The notes beneath the pieces were generated by a model, which ran no database searches, was not told the DNA's origin, and saw only the letters and a list, made by a program, of their open reading frames with translations. The position numbers and the translations under genes are program-made. This document shows positions 22,455 through 34,445 of a stretch of 64,000 bases of DNA, in pieces. The stretch's first letter is position 1; every line of letters begins with the position of its first letter. The stretch comes from Corylus avellana (lineage: Eukaryota; Streptophyta; Magnoliopsida; Fagales; Betulaceae): assembly GCF_901000735.1 (NCBI RefSeq), contig NC_081543.1, positions 16,767,574 to 16,831,573 of the forward strand. The letters are read 5' to 3'.

Positions 22455-22905
22455 AAAATAAATGAATCAAATCATTCAAAGTATCCGTTTTTTGTACAAA
22501 TCACAAAGGATACCCGATTTAATTTAAATTATCCAATGTATCCGTCATTTGCACAAATCATAAGGGATATCCAACTTAAATCAAATAATCCGATGTATCC
22601 ATTGAAAAAATGACAATGGATATCCAATATTTAAACAAATAAACCAAGCAATCAATTAAGAGTGATCAACAATTAATTAAATATAAACAGAACAATTGGA
22701 ATTAAAATCATATAATCGAAAAAATATCAATTTACATGAAAATTATCTATTACTAATTATTTGTGAGGCTTCATCCTCAACCTTAGTTGAAGGTTTAGCC
22801 TCTCATAAAATTAAAAATAAATACTGAAAAGAAATTGCTAAACATTAAACCTTAAATAAAAATAAATAAATTAAAGGTAAAAATACATGGAGAGAGAAGT
22901 TCAGA
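22455..22905 (-). repeat. Athila-type LTR fragment, same family as element O
   Basis: Shares GAGGCTTCATC...CAACCTTAGTTGAAG...TTTAGCCTCTCATAA and the repeated 'AATGTATCC ... GGATATCCAA' phrases with 41395-41770 in the same orientation. Both ends are truncated. It may be the missing part of the left LTR of element O. Confidence 0.6.
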
Positions 22906-23182
22906 GCCTCGCCGCAGTTCTCTTTTTTTTTTTTTTTTTCTTCTCTGCTCTCCCGCGGCAGGCCTCTTGCAGCGCCCCCTTTCTTCTTTTCTGCATGTTC
23001 CTTATATATATATATATATATATGGGGAATATTGCATTAGTCTCCGGTTTCACTAGGTAAAAGAAAGGGTTTCGTCTTTTTATGTGCGCCCACGTTTTCT
23101 TTTCGCTCACATTATCTTTCTTTACACATATTCATTTCGCTCATATTATCTTTCTTTACACATATTCAGCCTGCATATTGAG

Positions 23183-23760
23183 GGATCGGAATTCTCAACA
23201 ATAGTTGAGGAATTGCCAATTAAGTTTTTTTCAAATCTAAGTCATCCAATGCTATCCTACGGCCACCAACTCAACATGTGTCCCACTCAAAATAAATTAA
23301 AAAAGAAATTTAAAATAAAATATTAAAATATTAAAAAAATAAAAAATAAAAAATAAAAAATAAAATATTGGGGTGGCCGGCCACCCTTCTAAGCCTCGCC
23401 ACCCCTAGGGGCTGATTAGGGGTGGCTGAACCACCCCATATGGCCACAAGGGTGGCCAAAGCCACCCCTAGGGGCCTGTTCAGCCACCCCCGTGGCCCTA
23501 GGGGGTGGCCGAACCACCCTATAGGGCCAAACCCAAAAACCCTTTAGCCACCCCCAATCGGCCCTTGGGGGTCAGCAGGGGTGGTCGGCCACCCTAAATG
23601 TTTTGTTTTAAAAATTTATTATTTTATTAATTTATTTTATATTTACTTTTTTAAAATTTAAATAATATTTTATTATTGCTAGGGCACGTGGCATGTTGGT
23701 AGCCGTTTAGCAAAAAAAATCCTTGGGCAATTCTCCAACTATTGCTGGAGATCCCAATCC
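23183..23760. mobile_element. Mutator-type MITE, GC-rich interior, 9-bp TSD
   Basis: 578 bp bounded by GGATCGGAATTCTC and the inverse of GGATTGGGATCTCC. The terminal repeats extend about 35 bp and share CAATAGTTG and GAATTGCC. A perfect 9-bp duplication CATATTGAG lies at 23174-23182 and 23761-23769. The middle (23360-23600) is a cluster of GGGGTGGC / GCCACCCC inverted words able to form many hairpins. No coding frame. Confidence 0.85.
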
Positions 23761-24261
23761 CATATTGAGAGAGTCCCAACTCGAAAGTCCCACCTTGCCA
23801 TGCATCAATATCCTTTTTTTTTACATGTCCGCATAAGAGTAGGGATGGAGATTCCCGGCTTATTGAACTATCTCGCTTCCTTTCTCTTGTTTTTCCTCAT
23901 GGGGCCATTGAGATTGAAGATCCAAAGAATGGTAACACTTTCAAGGTAAATGGACAAAAGCTGAAACCATTCTTGAAATTGAAGAGTCCAGAAATGTAGA
24001 CGACATTCTTGGAAGATCCTAGTTATCCGGAGTGATTGTCATCTACTGTGGAGAGTTTGGCTGAAGACTGTCAACTTAGCGTTTGTGGGAAGTAACCCTC
24101 ATTCTTTTATTCCTTGTCATTTGATTTTGTTTGTTTGTTTGTTTGTTTGTTTTTTTTTGTTTTTTTGTTTTTTTTTTTTCGTTTTCAGGACAAGTGTCTG
24201 TGATTCAAGTTTGGGGGAACGTTCTCTTACATGACACCGGACATGTGGCACCCGTCTTAGT

Positions 24262-25191
24262 TAGGGGTGGGCACGGGTCGGGTCGGCCCGCCCCGCACCC
24301 TGCGGGTTTGAGAAATTTCTACCCGTCACCCACAAAAAATTACAGTACCCGTGCGGGTTTGGGTATTGCGGGGTGGGTTGAATAAGCACGAGTTTTGCGG
24401 GTTTTGCGGGGCGGGTCGGGTAAGAATCCAAGGCATCAAAATTTTCTCTTCCAAGGATTTTCTCAGCAAGCAAACAGAGGATTTTCTTAGCAAGTAAATA
24501 GATCGAGGGAAAGAAGGAGAAGAAGAGAAGAAAATCAGATGGATGGAAAGGAGAAAAAATTTAACTAATCAATCACAAGTCACAACTTACCTCATGATTT
24601 TGGATTTATGAGAGAACCTAATAATCAGAGGAAAGAACCATGGTCCATAATTCCATCTTTCTCTCTCTCTCACCGTAAATTACTTTCTCTCTTTCTCTTC
24701 TTTATCTCTCTTTCTCATTGATTCTCCCTCCATTTCACTCTCAGCCAACTCTCTCCCAACTCCTTCTCAATCTCCTTGTCTTTTCGTCTTCGAGGCTTCG
24801 AGCTCTCTGGATGTCGGCAGAAAGAGCATGGGTGGGAGCTAGGTGATGGAAGCTGCGTGGAGGGAGAAAGAAGGAGAAGAAGAAGAAGAAGAAAATCAGG
24901 GGGAAACAAGGAGACAACTTTCTTGCTGAGTTGCTGGATCTGGAGGCGTGAGATGAGAGAAAATAGGGAGTGGGTGGGAGATATTTTGGGTTTTTAGGGT
25001 TAGGTTCATGGGCAGGTAGAATCGGGGCGAGGCAGGTACCCGCATGAAAAAATGTGTAAACTCGCTACCCGCCCCGCCCCGCACGGTTTGGGAAAATTTT
25101 ACCCGAACCTGCAAAAATATACTTAAAACCCGGCCGGGGCGGGGCGGGGCGGGGCGGGTTTGTGGGTTGGGTGGGTTTTTGCCCAGCCCTA
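24262..25191. mobile_element. hAT-like MITE
   Basis: 930 bp beginning TAGGGGTGGGCA and ending TGGGTTTTTGCCCAGCCCTA, an imperfect terminal inverted repeat. Flanks are GTCTTAGT (24254-24261) and GTCTCAGT (25192-25199), an 8-bp duplication with one mismatch, as for hAT elements. Both ends are rich in CGGGT/ACCCG and GGGGCGGGGC words. The centre has a CT-rich tract (24655-24740) and no clear coding region. Confidence 0.75.
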
Positions 25192-25424
25192 GTCTCAGTA
25201 TTGTATTTCTGGCCACGTTGGAGGACAATGTGTCATTTTAGTTTGAGGGTGGGGAAGACATTTCTATCAATTTCTTTTTATTTTTGTGTTGTTTGTTGTT
25301 TGTTTGTTTGTTTGTTTTTGTTTTTGTTTGTTTGTTTTTGTTTTTGTTTGTTTGTTTTTTTTTTAAAATATTAAAAAAAAAAAAAAAAAAGGTGCTATGT
25401 TGTTGATTGAGTATGAGTTACACC

Positions 25425-25891
25425 TTAACTGTGGTTTGAAGCTAATTTTAGGGTTTCAGCGCTGCTAGGTCGGCTAAGTATGGATCGCACTCGAGCAAGC
25501 ACTTTCCAGTTTCGATGTGCACGAGTGCGCTCGATCGCACTATATGTGAGCTCGAGCACACTCTTGTGAACCATGACTTTGTAGATCTTTGAGTTAGCTT
25601 TCCAATGACATCAAGGTCGCTTCAATCCGAGTTCTACAACTCTAGATATGGCCTTTTGAATGGAACTCGTCGAGTGCGAGACATCACTTGATCCAAATTT
25701 GCTGCTAATGCTTCCTAAAGTGTCTTAAGCCTTAGAATTAATGGATTTTCCCTTTAAAGGCGCAATTTTCCCTTAGCAACCTACAAAACATTAAAACACC
25801 AAAACTAACCAAAACATCAGAAAATAATAAAGCTAAAGGCTTAGCAAATACAAATTAAGGGATCCAAATATGCAATATTTGGCACTCATCA
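25425..25891 (-). repeat. Truncated 3' LTR of element O
   Basis: Collinear with 41815-42260 of the other O LTR (GCTAATTTTAGGG, TTCAGC, GCTGCTAGGTCGGC). On the minus strand it starts TGATGAGTGCCAAATA, next to the purine-rich tract AAGTTTTGGGGTATT (25892-25906). It is cut at 25425, where plus-strand H sequence begins. Confidence 0.75.
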
Positions 25892-28610
25892 AATACCCCA
25901 AAACTTACATTTTGCTAGTCCCTTAGCAAAAAGAAAAAAAAAAAAAAGAAGCAAGAAACATAAGCCTGCAGTCGTGGGAGAGACGATTTCATTTAGCATA
26001 TGCAACAAGTCTTTTAAACCCCTAGGCATCCCTAGAGGAGGAGTGAAGTCTTGTGAGGGTTTAACAGAAATGATACCCATAAACATTGTTAGTGCTATGT
26101 CATTGAAAAGAATAAAATTTCACACAAACCATGGATCTTATTCATAAGCAAGCTTAACAAAATGAACACCACAATCACATCATCAGAACATCCAAAAATC
26201 AATTTATGCTCCATTAAGTACAAAGTGAGATTAACATAGAATCATAAGGCTTCAATCTACTCAAAGTTTTTGTGAACCTCAAAATTCATAGGAATTCTAT
26301 CAGATGAAAACAACCAAAGCTTGAGTCAAGATATGCATTTTTTTTTTTTTTTTTGTGTAGGTTGTGCAATGTTCGGCTCCCTTAAGCATTCTAATTGACC
26401 TATGTAGCGAGTGTTGGGTCAGTGGCTCCCAAACCAGATGGTTTTAGGGCATTAGATGTAGAAACATCCTTAATGGCTTAATTACTCAAGTCAAAAAGGC
26501 TATGAAGCCAAACTAATCATACAAACAACCAAGTTGAATTTCTCATCTTTTTACACAAACACTTAATACTTAATAAGATAAGAGGTCCGGTTACTCAATA
26601 AGAAACTCAAACTTATTATTTTTTTTTATTCTTTAATTTTAATTTTCAAGCCAAGGTTTCATCAACAATGCATCTTATAAATCTCAAAATACACACTATC
26701 CAATTCAAATCTCATACCTCATAGATTCTATGCTAATGTGCTTGTAATGATCAAGTCAAACATGTGAAGTCTCTCTAAGTCAAAAATGAGTCAAATGACT
26801 TAGATTTCTAATGATGATGATGGGTTCAAGATGTTAAATGAGCCAATGCAATTCAAACCAAGGTTACAATGTAACTCACAGTCAACAACATAGCAATTTT
26901 TTTTTTTAAACAGACAAAAACAAACAAATAACACAAACAAACTTTAAACAGATAAAAACAAACAAACAGAGTGTTGTTCCACACCCCCAAGCTTAAATGA
27001 CACATTGTTACCAATGTGTCAAGAGATACAATACTGTGGGATGTGGAAACTAGAGTGTGCAAAGGCTACGGCGTCCCCCAAACTTGAACACTAAAACACC
27101 TGTCAACAAAACTAACAGCAACTTCTTCTTTTTTTTTTTTTTTTTCACATGAACACACATCAAAAGGTTAATTTCTGTTAGAAACAAAAAACCGAAATAA
27201 AAAGAAAAAAAAAATGAAATGAAGAAAATGTGTAGAAACTAAAATGGGGAAGAAATTTTTACAGTGCTTTCTCCGATCATTTGGATGTCCAACCAATCTC
27301 TTCCACCCATTCTTCTTTAGAATTTGATACCCCTCTAAAAGGATGTTTCACCATCTTATGTAGCCAACTTGCTTGCTTCGACAGATTTTCTTAGGACGCT
27401 TATTCCTAGATTTGCTCCCTTGTGTGCATGATTCCTTGAAGTTCTCGACATAAGATGGCTCTTTGAGATATTGAAAAGATAAAGCTTGTGGCTTATGTTG
27501 TGTCTCAAGAGGGATTGTGATGAATGAGTGAGCTTCAATATTCACTTCTTTATCATTGGACAAATTTGGGGGCTCAATTTGCTCTCGGTGCTCAACTTGC
27601 TCCAAGTGCTCCTCTTTCTCTTCCTCCTTGTTATCAATGATGAAAAACTCAACTGCTGATGAAGATGTGTTAGGGAAGGATATCTCATTGGTTTCCCCAT
27701 TCTCAGTCCGCACCTCAGGAGTGGGATCCAATAAGGCCTTGGCTTGCTCACGTATCATGTCAAGATCCAAATCAAATTCAAATTGAGCAAAACACTCTTT
27801 TAAAGGATCCTCTAGACTTTGTTCATTAAAAATCTTGGCTTGCTTGAGGAACTTGCCAAGATCCAAGTCACATCCAATTTGATCAAAATGCTCTCCCAAC
27901 AAATCTTCAAGACATGGCTCGTCAGAAGTCTCAGCATGCTCAAGTAGCTTGTCCAGGTCTAGGTCACCTCCAAATCGATCAAAGCACTCTCCCAAAGGAT
28001 CCTCAAGATTTGGCTCACAAAAAATCTCCTCAACAGTTTCTTCATTCCCAGGTGTGGTTGTGGCTTGGGCATCCTCATGATAGGAATTGCTGGAAGCATC
28101 CTCATCAATCATGTATTGCCTTCTCGCCATCTCTTGACTTTGAAGCTCTTCTTCCTCTTTGTCATCCTCTATGCTCTCATTGTCCCAATATTGAATCATT
28201 GGGTCAAGTTGATGTTTAGAAGGATGTACATGCTCACTCTGGCCAATTCATTCTTCCACCCCTGCAGTAGCTTGAGTGTTGGCATGCATGAGCGCCCTTA
28301 CCTAGATTGTTGCAGTTATTGTATGCACTTGCTAGCTATTTGCCTGAACGCCTCGAGTGTGTCTGCCAATAATAATTCTTGTGGCACAGGATTCCTAGAT
28401 TGGCCAATTGGTTGCATGAATTCCTTGAGAGAGTCTTCCAACGAAGATTGATAAGTGTATGATGAAGGATTGGAAGATGGATTATCAAACTGCGGATAGT
28501 TTGAATGGTGCAATTCATAATCTTAGGGAGCAAAATTTTCCGTAGCTTGAGCTTGCCATGAGAAATCATAATGGTTACTTCAGTCCGGGTTATAAAAATT
28601 GGAGTGTGAT

Positions 28611-30429
28611 TGTAACATCCCCAGCCCGTTAAGGCTGAGTTTGCCACTTTTCTTCTTTTACAACAAAAGTTCTTGCAAAGATCTATAAGGTCTATCAGAG
28701 TACTTGATTTTAAAGGATACGATAAATGTATAAAACATTATTCAAGAGATTTTATTACAAGCGAAATTAGAAAACATTAAACTTTAGTTGCGGAAAATCA
28801 TATTATTACAATAATTGATTTGAAAAGACTTTGAAAGTTAATAATTATTCCCGCCCCCATTCCGGCCTTCTATTCCAGCATCCTTTCTACCTGAAAACAA
28901 GAAATAAAACTGAATGAGCCCAAAGGGGGCCCAGCAAGTAAAATCCACAACCATAAATAGTTTTGCTCCTTGTTCTCAGTTTTGATAATTGTTTTTACAA
29001 ATAAATATACATCCAGCCATAATAATAATACATGTATGTACGGTTGCATCTTCCGTAGCATATACGTACTATTACATCTATTATTAGATCATCGTCATAA
29101 ATCATCTTTATGAATCATCATCATAATGCATCGCTATGAATCTTCATTGTAAATCATCATAGTATATCATCGTTGAAAATCATCATAATATATCATCGTT
29201 GTAAATCATCATAGTATATCATCATTGAAAATCATCATAGTATATCATCATTGAAAATCATCATAGTATATCATCGTTGAAATTATATTATCATTTTCTC
29301 ATATTAGGGCCCATGTACACTATTACCCCTGTGTACGAGGGTTGCGGGTCCTTGTGACCATGGCACTGAACTGTGGCCTCAGCCATGCCCGACCGTCAAT
29401 TAACTCTTTTCTTGGTGCACTCAACGGTCATGTTGATGGAATACCACCTTCTGGCATAGCCTCCTTCAGTGGTTTCGCCTCCATCCGAGTATCGGTACCG
29501 AACTCCTCTCATTCTTACTTATCTTGGGGCCAAAAAATACTCTCCTCCATACATGTGCCCTCATTTCATAAACATTTATCTCATCTCTTGTACTTTTCTT
29601 TGTACTTCTTTTGATGCATCTTAGGGCAACATGTAGGAGGGTTTATCATCATTTTTCTTTCTTATAATCATCATCATTTCTCAACTTTCTTTTCTCAAAA
29701 TGGAAACCTTTTTAAATATAAACTTGTTGTACTTAGAAAGCGTTTAAAGAAATAAAAACTTTCTAGATAATTCTTTTAGAAATGCTTCATGCATGCAACA
29801 TATATCCATGACAGGTAAATAAAATAATCATTTACAGTTTGATACAAGAATAAATAAATAGCATGACATGAAGTAATTTTAGAAGGGGTAGTGAATTTAC
29901 TTACCTCTAGACTGAAGCTAAAAGTGGTCTGAATGATCTAGTTGCTCCAATCTGACTAACACTACTAGTATATCTTTCAAACTAATTTTTAAGTCCGTTC
30001 TCTCTCGTGTTCTTTCTTTCTTGCAACGCTTTGTCTCGCCCTTTCTCTCTCTGTTTCGTGTAAACACTTTCAGAAAGAAGAAAGACCGAGTAGAAAACGG
30101 AAGAAGGAAGAATATGTGGAAGAGAGGATATGAGTGGTGAAAATTGTGAAGGGGAAGAGCTCTATTTATAGGAAAAAAAACAAATACTATTCCGCCTTTC
30201 ATTTACAATTCTACCCTTTATTTACTATTTCACCTACCAAATACTATTATACCTACCATTTACTATTCTACCTACCCTATACTATTCTACCTACCAATCT
30301 CCAATTACCATTCATACAATATCATAAATTTCTCAAGAATTAACATCATTGCCTAATATGAATATTAATATAATCATAGCATCAAATTAATATCTCTAAA
30401 ATAAGACTTTCAAAATCTGAGGTGCTACA
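28611..30429 (-). mobile_element. Solo LTR, probably Ty3/Gypsy chromovirus type
   Basis: 1819 bp from TGTAACATCC to GGTGCTACA, flanked by perfect GTGAT (28606-28610, 30430-30434). On the minus strand it begins TGTAGCACCTCAGATTTTG, a start typical of these Gypsy LTRs. A TATA box lies on that strand at 30161-30172. About 29090-29290 is a degenerate array of roughly 28-bp units (ATCATCATAGTATATC). There is no internal region, so it arose by recombination between two LTRs. Confidence 0.85.
30161..30172 (-). promoter_or_regulatory. TATA box of the solo LTR
   Basis: The minus strand reads CCTATAAATAGA followed by GCTCTTCC, a canonical plant TATA context. It supports a minus-strand orientation of the LTR. 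Confidence 0.6.
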
Positions 30430-31170
30430 GTGATTCAAACCCCGGGCTGGAGAAAGAAGTGTTCATTTGCTCATAAGAAAAATTGAAAAATTGTCCATAA
30501 GATGAACAATTTCCAATATGATGGTGAGGATTGGAGCAATATGAACATGCTTCATGTAGTTTAAAAATGTAAGAGTAGTTAGTAGGAGCTGGTGTCCTAT
30601 AACTAGGTGAAGCATTAAAATTACCAAATGAAAAATTCATACTTAGCCTCACTCTTTAAACAAAACACACTTCCATATGAAACACTAACCAAAATTTTTG
30701 TTTTTGTTTTTGTTTTTTCTTTTTTTGACAATAGAATATACAAAAATACTCAAAAATAAAAATAGAAAACACAAAAGGACAAACATAATTCGCAATGTAT
30801 TTTTTTCTTACTTAGCTGCTTTTGGTCTGTCAAGGCTGATTTTTGGAAGTGCGCTTGAGCTCAGGTGAGTGCGATCGAGTGCGAGTGTGCAATGCGCTTG
30901 AGCGTAGGCACAGGTTGGGTCGAGCGTAGATATGGTCGCTTGCTGCCGGTGAGCTCGAGCGTAGGTACGGTGCGATCAATTGCACTCACAGGGACTGGTT
31001 TTGCCGACACTGCAACAGAAACAGAAAAACAACCAACTTTTTTTCTTATTATTAGTTTTGTAAACAGAAACAAAATAAAATAAAATAAAAATTGCAGAAA
31101 AATAAATAAATAACTAGTAGAAAAATAAAATCAATTCAAATAAAAATCAATTTCACAAACAAACAATTCC

Positions 31171-31190
31171 TTGGCAACGGCGCCAAAAAC
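31171..31190 (-). promoter_or_regulatory. Primer-binding site of element O
   Basis: The minus strand reads GTTTTTGGCGCCGTTGCCAA directly after the 5' LTR. This is the primer site seen in Athila-type elements and the same as in element E. Confidence 0.8.
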
Positions 31191-31365
31191 TTGATGTGCA
31201 AATTGTAATTACTTGCACGTATAGGAGCCATATGCAGTACAACGTGTGCAAGTGCGAAGTCGATCCACAGGGAATTGCGTTGCAAAAATTAATTTCTATC
31301 TAAACTAATCATATTTTAACCTAGTTCCATATTGTTTGTGCAAAATGGTAAACTAAATAAAAACT

Positions 31366-32696
31366 TGTTGTGCAAAAATCTACCTACATTAATAGGTGAA
31401 TAGTTGTACGTTTTACCTGCAAGTGCACAAGGTCAACATAGTAGTATATGGTGGAAGTACAGGATCATTCCCACGAGGATTGTTGAATTTCCGTTTAAAA
31501 ATAATTTCCTTAAATAAAATAGAGATTGCTTGAGTTGATAATGATAAAAGGTAGGGCTTTGATATCTACCACTAATTATATTAAGCTAATATATCAATAT
31601 GCCAATGCTTTGATCAAGTTATGCATATCTAATGTTTGTCAACTTAAGAGCATGGGTGTATACTCCTTAAGCTATTGATTTCCCTAAGCAGCAAGTTAGG
31701 CATGGGTGTATACTCTAACTCTTTTCTTTTCTAAAGAATTTAGCATGGTATATACTAAGTTGTTCTTTAGAAAAGCATATGTTCTATGGAAATCGACAAA
31801 CACACGAGGCATAGGGCATGTGTGTATACTCCCGGTTCCCCATGTTGATTAACCCAAGAACCCGGTGTGGATTTCTTTTGTCACTTATGTTAAACCCAGG
31901 ACTCGATCATCCAAATTGATCTAACTAACTAGTTCGTACTACATGCATATGTTGATCAGGCACACACATATGAGGAATTCATGCAAGCAAGTATTAATCA
32001 AGTTAAATAGCACAACAAGATCATCACAAAGGCGCCAATATTGAAATATTAACAAAACATAACTAGGGCTTCAATCTAGCCCTACTAAATAAATTAGCTA
32101 CAAATAGAGTTGATGTTAAACATCTTCATAAAAGAAAAGAAAAGAAAAGAAAAGAATAAACCTGAGACTAGAACTTCAAGAGCTCCTCTTCTTCTCCTCC
32201 TCAAGTATATCTATTCTAGAGGCTTAAGGATCTATTAATAGGCTTTAGAAGTCCTAGACAAAGTAGTAAACCTAGGGATTTCGTAGGGTTTTGAGACCTA
32301 TTACAATTTGGAGTTGGAAAACCCTAATATGGAAAGAATGTCAATCCATCCGCCACTTGATAAGTCTCCTACGCACGGGTGCGCTCGATCGCAGCCTGTG
32401 TGCGCTCGATCGCAAGTCTGCGATCGTTCCTTCCTCTGTCATGTGCTCGATCGCTCCTGGCTTGCTTGATGATGTGTCCTCTCGGGTATTGCGCTTGATC
32501 ACAGTACCAGGGAGTTCCAACTGTCTCCATCTTCTCTGTTGAGCCCAAATCACCTAGTTTTACTTCATTTTCTTTCAAAAGCCTGTAAAAGTATGAAAAA
32601 CACAAAAAAGAAATTAAAATGGCCTAATTAACTAAAACCAAAGGATTAAAATATGCAAGTTAAGGGCTGAAAATATGAATATTTTAGCACTTATCA
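31366..32696 (-). repeat. 3' LTR of element E
   Basis: 1331 bp. In plus reading TGTTGTGCAAAAATC to TTTAGCACTTATCA. Aligned along its whole length with 39852-41184. Confidence 0.92.
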
Positions 32697-32710
32697 CACC
32701 CCCAAACTTA
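32697..32710 (-). promoter_or_regulatory. Polypurine tract of element E
   Basis: The minus strand reads AGTTTGGGGGTG directly before the 3' LTR start TGATAAGTGC. Confidence 0.75.
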
Positions 32711-33768
32711 CATATTGCTAGTCCCTTAGCAATACAAAACTAAAAACAAGAATGGAAAAAACAGAAAATAAAAGATAAATCCATCTTTCGTGGGATGTAC
32801 GATTGCATTTAGCGTATGCAACAAGCCTTTTAAACCACTAGGAATTCCCTAGTGGACGAGTGAAGTCTCGTGAGTGTTTTCCAGAAATGTTACCCACAAA
32901 CATCATGCACAGTTCATGTTATTCCAAAAATTAAAGCATCACTTCAAGATTATGATTTTCATTCGTTAGCAAGTTTAAAAGGATGAACTCCATCTTCACA
33001 ATGAACTGGAATCTCAATGTGCAGTTACTTACAAAGAACATGCTAAATCATCACAAGTTTGAAATTTGTGTACATTGAATTAGTACAAATTTATGAGGCT
33101 TCCAAATCTTTCCAATATGCAATGTCTCTTATCTCAGAATTTACTGAATTTCCTATTAGAATGACACACTAAAATATTTCTTTTTCTTTCTTTTTTTTTA
33201 ATGGTCAGGTTGTGCAATGTCGGTTCCCTTAAGCTTTTTAATTGACCTATGTAGCGAGTGTTAAGTCAATGACTCCCAAACCAGATGGTTTTAGGGCATT
33301 AGGTGTAGAGACACCCCTAAGGACCTACTAACTTGAGTAAAAAATGCTACAGAACCAACTAACCATGACATTGATTAAATCCAAAATTTTCACCTTTTGA
33401 CGTGAACACTTAATGATTTGAGGCAAGAAGTCTAGTTACTCAGTGAAAAGCTATCAATGATCATTTATTTATTATTTTTTTTTCATCACTATATATGCCA
33501 TAGTGTTATCTAATAAGTTATCCAATTTCACCCAAGATGCAGAAACACACATATCAGACCTCATGTCATACCTCACAGATTATGTGCTATTGTGCTTGAG
33601 TGCTCAGATCAAACATGTGATTTTTCATCTGTCCTAAACAAGTAATCAAACTAACAGATTCACTCATCAGATCATGTGTTCAAAATTTTAAGTTTACTGA
33701 TGAATTCAAGCCACAATTCTTTTAGATTAACTTAAAAAAATTTTAGAGCAAACATGAATATGCATAAT

Positions 33769-33802
<34 letters not shown>

Positions 33803-34445
33803 CTAAACAAACAACATACAAAACAAATAACATGAAATTGCGACAAAGTGTGTGTAAACAAACACGTGTGCCCATACCCCCAAACTTAAATTACACATTG
33901 TCCCCAATGTGTGTATAATATGGAAATAATTTACCTAGGAGATGGACGAACTGTTTGGAATAGCATGGCTCATTGCACACCCCCAAACTTGAATTGAAGC
34001 ACACTTGTCCCTGCAAAATAATAAAACACACAAACAAGTAAAAGGGAACAAAACTGAAACTAAATAAAAATTGAAAAAAAAAAAAAAAACTATGGGATGC
34101 TGCCAAGTGCACTCGATCGCACATGTTGTGCGTTCGATCGCACTAATAGAGTGCGGTAGCCCCACAAATGGAGACCTGCGCTCGATCGCATGTGTGGTGC
34201 GATCGATCACAGTAACAGAATGGGAAAAACATGACATAACACTAAAAACACCAAAAACACTAGAATAAAGAAAACACAAACGAAAACACAACAAAATATA
34301 AGTCAAACAAAATAAAATAAAATAAATAACAGAATAAAAGGATATGATATGGAGTGCCTCCCATGAGCGCTAAGTTTTACGTCTTCAGCCAGACGGTGGT
34401 CCCCTCTCAGTGTTGTCCAGAAGTAGATGCTTCATTTTGGGTGGA
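32711..34445 (-). other. 3' untranslated region of element E
   Basis: About 1.7 kb between integrase and the purine tract without a coding frame. It holds A/T homopolymers (33770-33800), the family phrase around CCCAAACCAGATGGTTTTAGG (33275), short purine-tract-like repeats (33885, 33980) and a cluster of CTCGATCG-type words at 34100-34215. No env-like ORF is present. Confidence 0.7.

Larger units (their letters stand above)
22910..25424 (+). mobile_element. Plus-strand Athila-like relic H, left part, with nested MITEs
   Basis: Contains an integrase C-terminal end at 23889-23999 ([28 protein letters not shown]) followed by the 3' untranslated region. Purine-rich phrases there (AAGTTTGGGGGAAC near 24208, GTTTGAGGGTGGGGAAGAC near 25240) match the sequence upstream of Athila 3' LTRs. 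Two small DNA elements (23183-23760, 24262-25191) split it. The relic stops near 25424 and appears to continue at 42261 on the other side of element O. Confidence 0.65.
27348..30652 (-). pseudogene. Repeat-bearing gag-like protein of element O, split by a solo LTR
   Basis: Upstream part 30652-30430: NYSYIFKLHEACSYCSN, then HHHIGNCSSYGQF, a Cys/His zinc-knuckle-like motif. After the solo LTR the frame resumes at 28605: FDNPSSNPSSYTYQ, LEDSLKEFM, with stops. The main open part is 27348-28199 (283 codons). It is strongly acidic and has three consecutive 32-residue repeats at residues 65-96, 97-128 and 129-160, each starting LED(P/L)L(G/K)E(C/H)F and containing DLDL. The C-terminal end is basic (NKRPKKICRSK). 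I know similar repeat-bearing reading frames from other plant transposons, but their function is unknown. Without the 1.8-kb insertion the pieces would still contain stops. Confidence 0.65.

Noticed and set aside
24131..25374. Phe/Cys-rich and Gly-rich frames
   Set aside because: They come from TTTG and GGGGC repeats in Athila-type untranslated DNA and the hAT-like MITE.
29090..29290. Regularly spaced short repeats that might suggest a CRISPR array
   Set aside because: Repeats are contiguous and degenerate with no unique spacers, and this is a plant nuclear sequence within a solo LTR.
32711..34445. Search for an env-like gene in the Athila-like element E
   Set aside because: No open frame with a signal peptide or membrane segments is present between integrase and the 3' LTR.
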